Below, in pieces: positions 45,964-53,909 of a DNA stretch of 64,000 bases; position 1 is the first letter of the stretch, and the number at the start of each line of letters is the position of its first letter. The position numbers and the translations under genes are program-made. Origin of the DNA: Anderseniella sp963759095 (lineage in GTDB: Bacteria; Pseudomonadota; Alphaproteobacteria; Rhizobiales; Aestuariivirgaceae); the NCBI GenBank assembly GCA_963759095.1, contig CAVWYF010000016.1, forward strand, positions 1-64,000, in the 5' to 3' direction. Under the pieces are notes generated by a model. The model saw nothing but the letters and a program-made list of their open reading frames with translations. It did not search any database and was not told the DNA's origin.

Positions 45964-46617
45964 CTATTGCTCGGGAATCAGTGCTTCAAAGCCCGCAGTG
46001 TTCGAGGCCCGTACGGTAATCAGCGCACCGCCGACGGCTTCAATTTCACTGCGCGACTGCATGATCGACTTCAATGTTTTCATGGAAAGCCCGAACGGGC
46101 CGGAAACAGTGAGCCGGGCTGAACCCGATGCGGAACCGGTAAAAACCTCGACGGTCATGTCATCGCCATCTTCACCGGCATCCGCGAACACCTGCTGGGT
46201 CAGCGTGGCAATTGCAGCAAGTGCGCCGTCGCAACCGGGGGCTACGAAAGGCCCTTTTTCCGGAAAGTTGCAGCGCGCTGAAACCCACTCCGGCCATTCA
46301 CAATCATTGAGAGTGTCTAGCAGGAAAGTCGACAGATCGCCGGGGTCCGGCGTATCGGTGGTCATTTGAGCGGGTGTGTCGGGTTCTGGCCCGGGTGAAG
46401 CCGCTTCAACTGCAGGCTGGGTGTGTTGATGGCGATCAAAAGCGTCACGGGTATCGCGCATCAACGCGCCGATAACCGCAGAAGAGCGTTGTTCGATGTG
46501 CTCCGGCGTGGCTTCCCTGGTCGCGTCCGGCGCAGCTGTCAGTGACTTTCGGCTTGCCGAAATGCGCTCGCGCAAGAGCTTTGAGAGCAATGAAGTGTCA
46601 GGTGTGCCGGCGCGCAT
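45964..46617 (-). CDS. Uncharacterised protein with a possible degenerate ATPase-like domain
   Basis: A 217-residue cytosolic protein. The first 100 residues are charged and probably disordered. The last 110 residues loosely follow the layout of a GHKL ATPase (histidine-kinase) domain: GCDGALAAIATLTQQVFADA in the N-box place and GPFGLSMKTLKSIMQS, then GGALITVRASNTAGFEALIP like the G2-box end. The key asparagine and glycine-rich lid are not intact, so ATP binding is doubtful. This is my pattern reading and needs a profile search. The gene lies on the same strand as carB, upstream of it. Confidence 0.6.
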   Translation of the reverse strand: MRAGTPDTSLLSKLLRERISASRKSLTAAPDATREATPEHIEQRSSAVIGALMRDTRDAFDRHQHTQPAVEAASPGPEPDTPAQMTTDTPDPGDLSTFLLDTLNDCEWPEWVSARCNFPEKGPFVAPGCDGALAAIATLTQQVFADAGEDGDDMTVEVFTGSASGSARLTVSGPFGLSMKTLKSIMQSRSEIEAVGGALITVRASNTAGFEALIPEQ

Positions 46618-46683
46618 GGGGTGTCAAATGTCCAGAAAAGCCATGATGATCTGCTAACCTGAAACATTGCCGCCGCAATGGTA

Positions 46684-46710
46684 AACAAAGCGTAAATCTT
46701 ACGCTTTGTT
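46684..46710. promoter_or_regulatory. 12-bp perfect inverted repeat with 3-base spacer
   Basis: AACAAAGCGTAA and its complement flank ATC in the divergent promoter region between an uncharacterised gene and the delta-carbonic anhydrase gene. It could be a regulator site shared by both. It resembles the palindrome at 12661-12685. Confidence 0.45.
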
Positions 46711-46889
46711 AGGAGCGCGCAGGCGATCTCAAGGAGAACAGGTTTCAGGTGATGAATGTACCCGGATTTTGATTCTGAGCAGTTCGCATAACGTCAAAGA
46801 GAATATAGTTTTTCCACTTTTGCAGCATGATTTATTAAAGCTCGGATTTATCTGTAACAGATTTTGGTTCAACAAAACCGAGGAAAATA

Positions 46890-47696
46890 GTGGCCATGAA
46901 CAAAGCGAGTATAGCAAGCTGTGTAATTGCATTCAGTGCAGGTTTGATAGGGGCGGGCTCTGCGTCCAGTCAGGACCTGTGCGTGGGATATGGTCCGCAA
47001 ACGCCGCGTGATATTTCGAGCAAGCTGGGTGCAAATGCGCGTAAATTCACCCTCGCACCGGAATCGTCAAAGATGAACCTGTGCAATATCCACACCCACA
47101 CCAATGCGGAACACAAGGGACCCGGATTTAGCATGCATGCCGGCTCCGGTGAACATGGCGGTTACAAGTGTAACCAAACTTCAGAACTGACCGAAGCTGA
47201 ACTGGCGCAGCCAGAAGGCGGAACGGGTTCGTTTAAAGGCATCAAGCCCGGTGACACGATTGAAGTGCACTGGGTTCACTCGTCGTGTGAAGTCTCACCG
47301 GGCAAAGGCCTCGGATCCTGTCTAAGTGAAAAATGCAGCAACCCGGAATTGCGAGTGGAAACCCAGGTTTTTCTGGTGGTGAATGACAAAAGTGCCCTGA
47401 ATTTCGCTGACTTTGCCTATGCCGGAAACATCCAAAATGGCTTGCATCAGCCGAAATCCCTGCCGGTGGACACCGGTACTCCTGTCGTTTTTGCCGGGTC
47501 CACGACAGGGCCGAAGTACACCCAATCCAAGTGTTCGCCCTTGCAGGTCACCTGGAGTGTGCGTCCGCAATGTGCCAAGATTGATGTGAACTCGCTGTAT
47601 AAGTGGGTCCGGGACGGTAATGTGTTCGAGGAAGATCATTCCCACGGTGTTCGCCAGTTGGTGACTGCGCCGGAGTTGTTGTCACCAATTGAGTGA
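46890..47696 (+). CDS. Delta-class carbonic anhydrase, exported
   Basis: A 268-residue exported protein of the delta-carbonic-anhydrase-like family, which hydrates CO2 at a zinc or cobalt site. The signal peptide ends near SASSQ (about 28). Histidines fit the site: His68 and His70 in NIHTHTN, then His127 and His130 in VHWVHSSC. Many cysteines (LCNIH, GYKCNQ, SSCEVS, GSCLSEKC) suggest disulfides. The start is GTG at 46890, six bases after GAGG; an ATG at 46896 is the alternative. First described in diatoms, the family also occurs in marine bacteria. It has no apparent operon partner. Confidence 0.88.
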   Translation: MAMNKASIASCVIAFSAGLIGAGSASSQDLCVGYGPQTPRDISSKLGANARKFTLAPESSKMNLCNIHTHTNAEHKGPGFSMHAGSGEHGGYKCNQTSELTEAELAQPEGGTGSFKGIKPGDTIEVHWVHSSCEVSPGKGLGSCLSEKCSNPELRVETQVFLVVNDKSALNFADFAYAGNIQNGLHQPKSLPVDTGTPVVFAGSTTGPKYTQSKCSPLQVTWSVRPQCAKIDVNSLYKWVRDGNVFEEDHSHGVRQLVTAPELLSPIE

Positions 47697-47713
47697 TGCC
47701 GGATGATCAGACC

Positions 47714-48079
47714 CTAGTCCACCTGCTTTAGGCACCGGATTTGACTGAACGTGATGCAATTGGCGGATGTACAGATGTTGCCGGTGTCGACAAAGCGCAG
47801 TTCAACTCCTGCCGTCGGTGCACGCCGGGCAAAGCTGAGGGCTGTTTCGTATCCGTTTCGCTGGCACCAGACCGTTGCCGCAGGCTTGCCGCAGCCCCGG
47901 TCGCCATCAAGACAGAATGCAACCGGTTGCCCGAGATAGTCCGGTGAGGAAAATTTTCTTGCCGAGGTTGCCGCGTCTGCCGCGGAGGCCATGTTCGCTA
48001 TCAGTGTTGCGGCAAGGACGACTATCGCAACGGAGCCGTTGGCGGGGGACAAGGTTTTTGCCTTGGAATTTCTGATCAT
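47714..48079 (-). CDS. Secreted cysteine-rich protein of unknown function
   Basis: A 121-residue exported protein with a signal peptide ending near ASA (about residue 34). The mature part has FCLDGDRGCGKPAATVWCQRNG, then ICTSANCITFSQIRC, giving six cysteines. The CLDGDRGCGxxAAxxxC pattern is seen in several small alphaproteobacterial proteins but has no assigned function. A purine-rich site (GGAACC) precedes the ATG at 48079. It converges on the carbonic anhydrase gene. Confidence 0.75.
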   Translation of the reverse strand: MIRNSKAKTLSPANGSVAIVVLAATLIANMASAADAATSARKFSSPDYLGQPVAFCLDGDRGCGKPAATVWCQRNGYETALSFARRAPTAGVELRFVDTGNICTSANCITFSQIRCLKQVD

Positions 48080-48107
48080 GATCGGTTCCAGTCCTGATTC
48101 TTTGTTA

Positions 48108-48137
48108 AACACCGGTTGCGACGGTTGCGACGGTGTT
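48108..48137. repeat. Short hairpin containing a tandem 9-bp repeat
   Basis: Two exact copies of GGTTGCGAC (48114-48122, 48123-48131) lie inside a 7-bp stem (AACACCG with CGGTGTT). It sits upstream of the minus-strand secreted-protein gene, in a divergent promoter region. Confidence 0.4.
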
Positions 48138-48294
48138 GCTGTGTGTCTTTTGTGCCACAGTCTGGCAAAATCTCGCCTGAATGATGTGTTCAGGTGCTGT
48201 TAATGCGGTGTCAAGTCTTGACGTTGGGTAGATTGTAGAGCGATTGTGGCTCCGAAAATGTGCGATTAGTCACATAGTGACAGAGGAGTGGACG

Positions 48295-48882
48295 ATGCAG
48301 GCGAGAACTATTCTTTCAGCAGTGGCCATTGCTGCGGCAGCCGTTTCATTTGATGCAGGCGCGGCAAATGCGGAAAGCCGGACCGGCTCGGTTTACAATA
48401 ATGTGAAATACAATTTTGGGTCCAACACCTGGAAGATGGATTCCAAATTCCTCCCCGCTGAAGTGTCCTACAGCACCAGCGAAAAGCCAGGAACCGTCAT
48501 CATCAGCACCCGCAAAAAGTATCTTTATGTGGTGCAGGAAGGTGGCAAGGCCAAGCGGTTCGGCATAGGTGTCGGCCGGCGGGGCTTCCGCTGGAGTGGT
48601 GAGGAAAAAGTGTCACGCAAGGCTGAATGGCCAGCCTGGCATCCGCCGGCAGAGATGCGCGAACGTGAGCCGCACCTGCCAGAGCGTATGGAAGGCGGCG
48701 AAGACAACCCGCTCGGTGCGCGCGCGCTTTACCTGGGTAATACGCTATACCGGATTCACGGCACGCATCAGCCCTGGACAATTGGCGAGTCTGTATCATC
48801 GGGCTGTATTCGCCTGCGCAATGAAGACGTGATCTCGCTATACGATATGGTAAAAGTTGGCGCGAAAGTGATTGTAGAATAA
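48295..48882 (+). CDS. L,D-transpeptidase (YkuD domain), Sec-exported
   Basis: A 195-residue periplasmic transpeptidase. The signal peptide covers about residues 1-24 (ANA). The YkuD domain starts near residue 60 (TVIISTRKKYLYVVQEGG) and ends with YRIHGTHQPWTIGESVSSGCIRL, with the catalytic Cys in SSGCIR. It is shorter than the paralogue at 29.4 kb and lacks the proline-rich linker. GAGGAG precedes the ATG at 48295; an upstream in-frame ATG at 48244 is rejected. A terminator follows. Confidence 0.92.
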   Translation: MQARTILSAVAIAAAAVSFDAGAANAESRTGSVYNNVKYNFGSNTWKMDSKFLPAEVSYSTSEKPGTVIISTRKKYLYVVQEGGKAKRFGIGVGRRGFRWSGEEKVSRKAEWPAWHPPAEMREREPHLPERMEGGEDNPLGARALYLGNTLYRIHGTHQPWTIGESVSSGCIRLRNEDVISLYDMVKVGAKVIVE

Positions 48883-49196
48883 GACTTTCAAGTCTTCTTC
48901 TTGTAAAAAAGGGCCCCGTCACAACCTGTGTGCGGGGCCCTTCGAGTTTTGGCAGTCCGTCCCGGTTTGCAGGGGAGATCCTCTAGGGGTCGAGAGGATT
49001 GGGGCAGGCTGCCAGTCTCATACTCATTGATATAGTGAGCGTCAGAGACGAATCCAAGTCAGGGACCGGGCACACGCCAAACATGCATGGCGAGAGGGGC
49101 GGATGGGTCATGCGGAGCTCGACGCGACCCGGTTCCCTGACACTGTCCAGGGGCTGCCCCGGACAGTGGTTCTTCAAAGCTTGTTGTTCTGTTGCG
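48883..49196. other. Intergenic stretch with a terminator and an unassigned hairpin
   Basis: This 314-base gap contains the YkuD terminator and, at 49141-49168, an 8-bp hairpin (CACTGTCC with GGACAGTG) enclosing a smaller GGGGC-TG-CCCC stem. No open frame with family likeness was seen. Confidence 0.6.
48909..48950 (+). terminator. Intrinsic terminator of the Sec-type L,D-transpeptidase gene
   Basis: A 10-bp stem (48909-48918 with 48933-48942) with a 14-base loop, followed by CGAGTTTT. An A-run precedes it, so it could also stop minus-strand transcripts. Confidence 0.85.
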
Positions 49197-49400
49197 TCAA
49201 ATCTCCTGACACTGGCGAAGCTCACAAGGGTCAACACTCATCATGCCGCGGATCGGCCAGTTGGGGTTGGTCTTGTAGATCACCGTGACATTGATCTCGT
49301 TGGTTTCCAGGTTTTGCGATGCGGGTGCTGCCATGGATGAGAAGGCTGCGAAAATGGTAAGCGCGCCTGCCAGGCCTGCTGCTGTGAGTGTCTTTGTCAT
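49197..49400 (-). CDS. Small secreted protein of unknown function
   Basis: A 67-residue protein with a signal peptide ending near MAA (about 25); the mature 42 residues contain INVTVIYKTNPNWPIRGMM and two cysteines near the end. A strong GGAGGAAG lies right before the ATG at 49400. No family was recognised. It is divergent from modA. Confidence 0.65.
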   Translation of the reverse strand: MTKTLTAAGLAGALTIFAAFSSMAAPASQNLETNEINVTVIYKTNPNWPIRGMMSVDPCELRQCQEI

Positions 49401-49487
49401 TTCTTCCTCCCTTTTATTTCGGCTATTGAGGGGTGCCGGAGGTCGTCTGATGAAGATCACATTAGTCGGGCAGTACCGAATGTTGGC

Positions 49488-49502
49488 TGAACGGGCCGTT
49501 CA
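49488..49502. promoter_or_regulatory. 7-1-7 palindrome upstream of modABC
   Basis: TGAACGG-G-CCGTTCA, followed four bases later by another half-site (CCGTTCAG). It lies in the divergent region between the small secreted protein gene and modA, where a ModE-type or other regulator would bind. It does not match the classical ModE consensus. Confidence 0.4.
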
Positions 49503-49513
49503 TCTGCCGTTCA

Positions 49514-49556
49514 GGAATCAGACATATGTAAAAACGGCTGATTTCCGGGTTTTTTT
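49514..49556 (+). terminator. Terminator-like hairpin in the modA leader (possible attenuator)
   Basis: An 8-bp stem with one bulged base (49514-49521 with 49538-49546), a 16-base loop, and then GGG and seven T residues. No plus-strand gene ends upstream, so if functional it would act on the modA leader transcript, 57 bases before the start codon. Confidence 0.4.
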
Positions 49557-49612
49557 ACAGTGAGAGGGTGAATTCTTGAATACTTCCCCGGTTTCTGGTG
49601 TATGCACTATTC

Positions 49613-50386
49613 ATGAAAAAAATCGCGTTCAACTGGCTCATTGCCGGCATGATCTTGATGGCGCTGCCTGCGTCTTTGGCGAAGGCGGATGAGGTTGTTG
49701 TAGCCGTGGCCACCAATTTTTTGTTGCCTGCTCGCAAAATCGCGGCTGAATTTGAGGAAGACACCGGCCATTCGGTAGTACTGGTAGCAGGGGCAACGGG
49801 TAAGCTGGCGACACAGATACTGGCCGGCGCGCCGTTCGACATCTTCCTGGCCGCAGACCAGGCGCGGCCTGAATTGCTGGTGGAAAAAAAGTCAGCCATG
49901 GCGGGAAGCCGGTTTACCTATGCAACCGGTGCTCTGGTGTTGTGGTCACACGATATTTTGCCGTTAGCGGGAACTGCACTTAAATCACTGGACACGACAC
50001 GGGTTTCGCGGCTCGCCATAGCCAATCCCAAATTGGCGCCATACGGCCTTGCTGCAGAGCAGGCGCTTGATCGGCTGGGTTTTTTGAAATCCCTCTCAGG
50101 CCGATTTGTTTTCGGAGAGAACATCGGCCAGACGTTTGCAATGGCTGCATCAGGTAACGTAACAGCGGGGTTGATTGCAAAGTCACAACTTGCCAGCCTG
50201 CCGGATGATCAACGAGGACACTGGATTGACGTACCGAGTACATTGCACGAACCGATATTGCAGGACGGTGTACTGATCATGCGGGCCGAAGACAATACCG
50301 TGGCACGCTCGTTCATCAGTTTCATGAAGTCGGATAAGGTGACCGGGATTATCAAGCGGTTCGGCTATGGAGTGTCTCGTCCATGA
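49613..50386 (+). CDS. modA: Molybdate ABC transporter substrate-binding protein
   Basis: A 257-residue periplasmic protein that captures molybdate (and tungstate). The signal peptide ends near AKA. Family blocks are VAVATNFLLPARKIAAEFE, GATGKLATQILAGAPFDIFLAAD, and ENIGQTFAMAASGNVTAGLI. A GTG at 49598 is an alternative start. It is the first gene of modABC; its stop overlaps the modB start by four bases. Imported molybdenum would feed enzymes such as MsrP. Confidence 0.95.
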   Translation: MKKIAFNWLIAGMILMALPASLAKADEVVVAVATNFLLPARKIAAEFEEDTGHSVVLVAGATGKLATQILAGAPFDIFLAADQARPELLVEKKSAMAGSRFTYATGALVLWSHDILPLAGTALKSLDTTRVSRLAIANPKLAPYGLAAEQALDRLGFLKSLSGRFVFGENIGQTFAMAASGNVTAGLIAKSQLASLPDDQRGHWIDVPSTLHEPILQDGVLIMRAEDNTVARSFISFMKSDKVTGIIKRFGYGVSRP

Positions 50387-51063
50387 CGGCGGAGGTTTTC
50401 GATGCGATATGGCTCACAGCGCAGTTGGCCACTATCTCTGTGGTGTTGCTGCTGATACTGGCAACGCCGGTTGCATGGTGGCTGGCGTTCACGCGTTCCC
50501 GGATGAAGATACCGGTTGAAGCGCTTACGACATTGCCGCTTGTGCTGCCGCCCACCGTGCTGGGGTTTTATCTGCTGATCCTGCTGGGACCTGCCGGTTG
50601 GCTGGGCATCTGGTGGGTAAGTCTGACGGGAGAAACGCTGACCTTCAGTTTCACCGGACTGGTGGTTGCCTCGATGATCCATTCGCTGCCATTTGTGGTG
50701 CAGCCTATGCGACAGGCATTTCAGGACATGGGTACAGGTCCTCTGGAGGATGCTGCAACACTGGGGGCAGGGCCACTCGACCGGTTTTTCAGTGTCGGCC
50801 TTCCGCAAGCCAAACGCGGCATCGTGACAGCATCTGTGCTGGGCTTTGCTCATGTGCTGGGAGAGTTCGGAGTTGTGTTAATGGTTGGCGGCAATATTCC
50901 GGGCCGCACAAAAGTGGTTTCCATTGCAATATATGAAAGCGTTGAGACACTTGATTATGCAACCGCACACATGCTGTCAGCGGGACTGTTGCTGCTGTCG
51001 TTTGCGGTGCTGGTCGGGGTCTTTGCCGTGAACCGGTCTATCCCGATGAAGGTGGGGCAATGA
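50383..51063 (+). CDS. modB: Molybdate ABC transporter permease
   Basis: A 226-residue inner-membrane permease with five or six helices. The EAA loop that contacts the ATPase is PLEDAATLGAGPLDRFFSVGLP. TLPLVLPPTVLGFYLLILLG is characteristic of ModB. It overlaps modA and modC by four bases each. Confidence 0.95.
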   Translation: MTAEVFDAIWLTAQLATISVVLLLILATPVAWWLAFTRSRMKIPVEALTTLPLVLPPTVLGFYLLILLGPAGWLGIWWVSLTGETLTFSFTGLVVASMIHSLPFVVQPMRQAFQDMGTGPLEDAATLGAGPLDRFFSVGLPQAKRGIVTASVLGFAHVLGEFGVVLMVGGNIPGRTKVVSIAIYESVETLDYATAHMLSAGLLLLSFAVLVGVFAVNRSIPMKVGQ

Positions 51064-52169
51064 GCGCCAGTCGACTTGATCTGGATTTCCGTCTGGTTCG
51101 CGGGGGCTTTGATCTTGCGGTATCAGAAACCCTCACGCTTGATGGCGTGACGGTTTTGTTTGGACCAAACGGGTCGGGCAAATCCATGACCTTGCGCACC
51201 ATTGCAGGTCTTGAGAGCGGTGCAAAAGGCGTTGTGCGCTTTGCAGATACGGACTGGCTGCAGTCAGATACCGATACTTTCGTGGCGGCGCATCGACGCC
51301 CGGTTGCGCACGTGTTTCAGGATGCGCGGTTGTTTTCACACCTTGATGTGGCAGGCAATCTCGGGTTTGCGCAGCGCCGGGCCAAGGGTGATGGCCCCGA
51401 AGTGTCGCGCGACGATGTAGTTGAAGTGTTTGATATAGCGCATCTCCTGCAGCGCATGCCGCAGGGCCTGTCCGGCGGGGAACGGCAAAGAGTGGCGATG
51501 GCACGCGCACTGCTCACCCGGCCCCGGCTCGTATTGATGGATGAACCCTTGAGTGCGCTGGATGTGCAGCGCCGTGCCCAGGCATTGAATTTCATTGAAC
51601 AGATTCCGGAGCGATTTCAGGTGCCGGTCATTTATGTCACGCACCAGATCGACGAGGTTGTCCGGCTCGCCAACCAGTTGGTGCTGATTGCAGGAGGGCG
51701 TATTGAGGCAAGCGGGCGGTCGGCTGACCTTATGTCTCGGCTGGATTTGCCGCCGTTTACCGGCAAATTCGAGGCCGGGTCGATCATTGAAGCAAAGGTG
51801 AAGAAACACAATGCCGCATTCGCGCTGACCGAGCTGGAAGTCGCAGAAGACGTGCAGGTCGAAGTGCCGTTTCTGGATTTCCCCGTGGGAGAAGTCGTGC
51901 GGTTGCGTGTCCGGGCCCGCGACGTTTCCATTGCCGTGACGAAGCCGAAAGGTGTGTCATTGCGCAATGTGCTGCCGGCCAATGTTGAAGAAGTACAGGC
52001 AGAAGCAGACACAGCATTTGCCGAAGTCAGACTGTCGGTTGCCGGTCAGGCGGTGCGCGCCCGTATCAGCCGGGCATCGGCGCATGAATTGAAACTGGAA
52101 CCCGGCAAAGCCGTGCATGTGATGGTTAAGGCAACCGCTCTTGACAGAAGACTTCTTACTCGGCGTTGA
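51060..52169 (+). CDS. modC: Molybdate ABC transporter ATP-binding protein
   Basis: A 369-residue ATPase. Walker A is GPNGSGKS (35-42), the signature is LSGGERQR, Walker B is LVLMDEPLSALD, and the H-loop is VTHQ. The C-terminal region carries a TOBE/MOP domain (LRVRARDVSIAVTKPKG and related strands) that senses oxyanion. It ends the modABC operon. Confidence 0.95.
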   Translation: MSASRLDLDFRLVRGGFDLAVSETLTLDGVTVLFGPNGSGKSMTLRTIAGLESGAKGVVRFADTDWLQSDTDTFVAAHRRPVAHVFQDARLFSHLDVAGNLGFAQRRAKGDGPEVSRDDVVEVFDIAHLLQRMPQGLSGGERQRVAMARALLTRPRLVLMDEPLSALDVQRRAQALNFIEQIPERFQVPVIYVTHQIDEVVRLANQLVLIAGGRIEASGRSADLMSRLDLPPFTGKFEAGSIIEAKVKKHNAAFALTELEVAEDVQVEVPFLDFPVGEVVRLRVRARDVSIAVTKPKGVSLRNVLPANVEEVQAEADTAFAEVRLSVAGQAVRARISRASAHELKLEPGKAVHVMVKATALDRRLLTRR

Positions 52170-52247
52170 GATTGAACCGCAGTGCTGATAACTTGTTTTC
52201 TGCAACCTGGGTCATGCCCGGGAGACGGATTGTTACAGAGGTTCCTT

Positions 52248-52904
52248 ATGAGACGTGTTTTTGTGTTGCTGGCCGCATCTGGATTTGGCTTTGGCGCTGT
52301 TGTGGCGGACCTGCCGGAGGTCCTTGCAGGTGATCGCGCATTTTCGGAAGAAAGCGGAGTGAAGCGGGCAGGCAATTGGTCGAACGCTGACGCTGCGGCG
52401 AAGGCAAAAGCAGACGACGCCACCGGGTCTGATATTCCTGTGCCGCGGCCCAAGCCCGGCAGTAAAGCAGCAAAAGCCGATGCAGCCAGAACAAAGGCTG
52501 CAAAATCCGGGAGCAAGCAAGCTCCGGTGCCGCGCAAGAAAACCAAACCAAAGGCGAATGTGCAGGCGGGGCTTACTCCATCCGATACCGGCTCAGGTGA
52601 TACCAGTGCGCCTTATCGCGGCAAAATGGAGTCAGCAGAAATCAAGGAAGCATTGATCGGCAAAGTGCTTGCCTCACGTATTGACGGTAAAAATGCAACC
52701 ATCACGATTGTTGAAGGTGGTACCTTGAACTGGACATCCGCATCCGGCAGCGGGCAGGGCAGATGGTGGGCTGAACGGGGCCGCATATGTGATCGGTATG
52801 ACCCGTCCGGAGAGTTTCCGGGCAGAGGTGCCGGATGCCGCAGTTTTGAGCAAAAGCCGGATGGCTATTATGCAGGTGGCAAGAAACTGAAGTTCGTGAA
52901 CTGA
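52248..52904 (+). CDS. Secreted protein with disordered linker and possible DUF995-like domain
   Basis: A 218-residue exported protein; the signal peptide ends in about residue 25. Residues 35-115 are rich in Lys, Ala, Pro and Ser (PVPRPKPGSKAAKADAARTK) and probably disordered. The C-terminal 80 residues hold GTLNWTSASGSGQGRWWAER and GRICDRYD, resembling DUF995-type domains, though only loosely. The ATG at 52248 begins the signal peptide. It follows modC after 78 bases and need not be part of that operon. Confidence 0.68.
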   Translation: MRRVFVLLAASGFGFGAVVADLPEVLAGDRAFSEESGVKRAGNWSNADAAAKAKADDATGSDIPVPRPKPGSKAAKADAARTKAAKSGSKQAPVPRKKTKPKANVQAGLTPSDTGSGDTSAPYRGKMESAEIKEALIGKVLASRIDGKNATITIVEGGTLNWTSASGSGQGRWWAERGRICDRYDPSGEFPGRGAGCRSFEQKPDGYYAGGKKLKFVN

Positions 52905-52944
52905 TTTTCGTCGTTCAGTTTGCAGATTATACCAGAGGAAGTAA

Positions 52945-53881
52945 TTATTGGCGGCAGACGAGCCCCAGGGTTGCGGCAACCATGCGGTAGGCGGTTAGCG
53001 CGCCAAGTCCGTCAACGTCACAATCCGGCATAAACTCGACCAGATCAAATGCGCAAACCTTAGCCTTTCCGGCAATCGCATTCAGCAACTCAATTGTCTG
53101 CCAGTAACCAAGGCCGCCAGGCGCGCGCCCGATAACACCGGGCATGATCGCCGGATCAAGCCCGTCACAATCAAAACAGATGATAACGTTGGAGCCGTTC
53201 GGGATGGCATCTGCGACCTGGGCCATGCCACCAGATGCAATGTCTCGGGCAGTGGAATTTCACTCCCCAGGCCAGCGCATCGGCATAGTCCTGCGGCCGG
53301 GCAGACCTGATATTGCGGGCACCAACCTGTATGATGCGTTCGATGTGGTCCATCTCGGACGCCCGCCGCATGGTTGACGACAGCCCCCAGCACTCGCCGT
53401 CAACTTCATCGCGCCAATCGATATGGGCGTCAATCTGGACAATGGTATATTTGCCGCGACCTTCAAAAGCCTGAAGCATGGGGATTGGAATGCTGTCGTC
53501 ACCACCCAGAACAATGGGCACAGCTCCACGGTCAACTATCGCGGAAACTGCAGTTTTGATAGCGGCACGGTTGGATGCGCTGTCTTCGCCATAGTCAAGA
53601 TCTCCCAGATCACAGGCATCCTGCGGGCCGCCGGGCAACAACGGGGCGGCAAAATCAAAGTCCATATGTTCAAGGTTGGCTGCATAAGGTGCCGCTGCTG
53701 TCCGAATGGCCTCGGGGCCACCGGCGCAGTACGGGCCGACAGAAGCATAAGGTGTAGCGCATGGCACGCCCAGTATGGCGGCTTTGGCGTTTACCTGATC
53801 AGGTGATGCGCACGATGGAAGACCGAGAAAAGTCGATACACCTGTGGCGCCAAACATGGTGGCTATATTTGTCTTGTTCAT
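52945..53881 (-). pseudogene. Agmatinase/arginase-family ureohydrolase split by a frameshift
   Basis: The N-terminal part reads from 53881 and includes VLGGDDSIPIPM, and QIDAHIDWRDEVDGECWG (metal-binding Asp/His). The last part is in another frame from about 53255 onward: GGMAQVADAIPNGSNVIICF, then DCDGLDPAIMPGVIG, another metal-binding set. Around 53250-53260, near a CCC run, the frame changes by one base, so a normal product of about 310 residues cannot be made. The intact enzyme would hydrolyse agmatine or a guanidino compound to urea. The break may be a real mutation or a sequencing error. Confidence 0.85.
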
Positions 53882-53909
53882 ATGTAGCCTGGCCGGACAG
53901 CAACAGAGT

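Noticed and set aside
52945..53881. Programmed ribosomal frameshifting in the ureohydrolase
   Set aside because: No slippery heptamer with a downstream pseudoknot or Shine-Dalgarno-like stimulator was seen; a mutation or a sequencing error is simpler.
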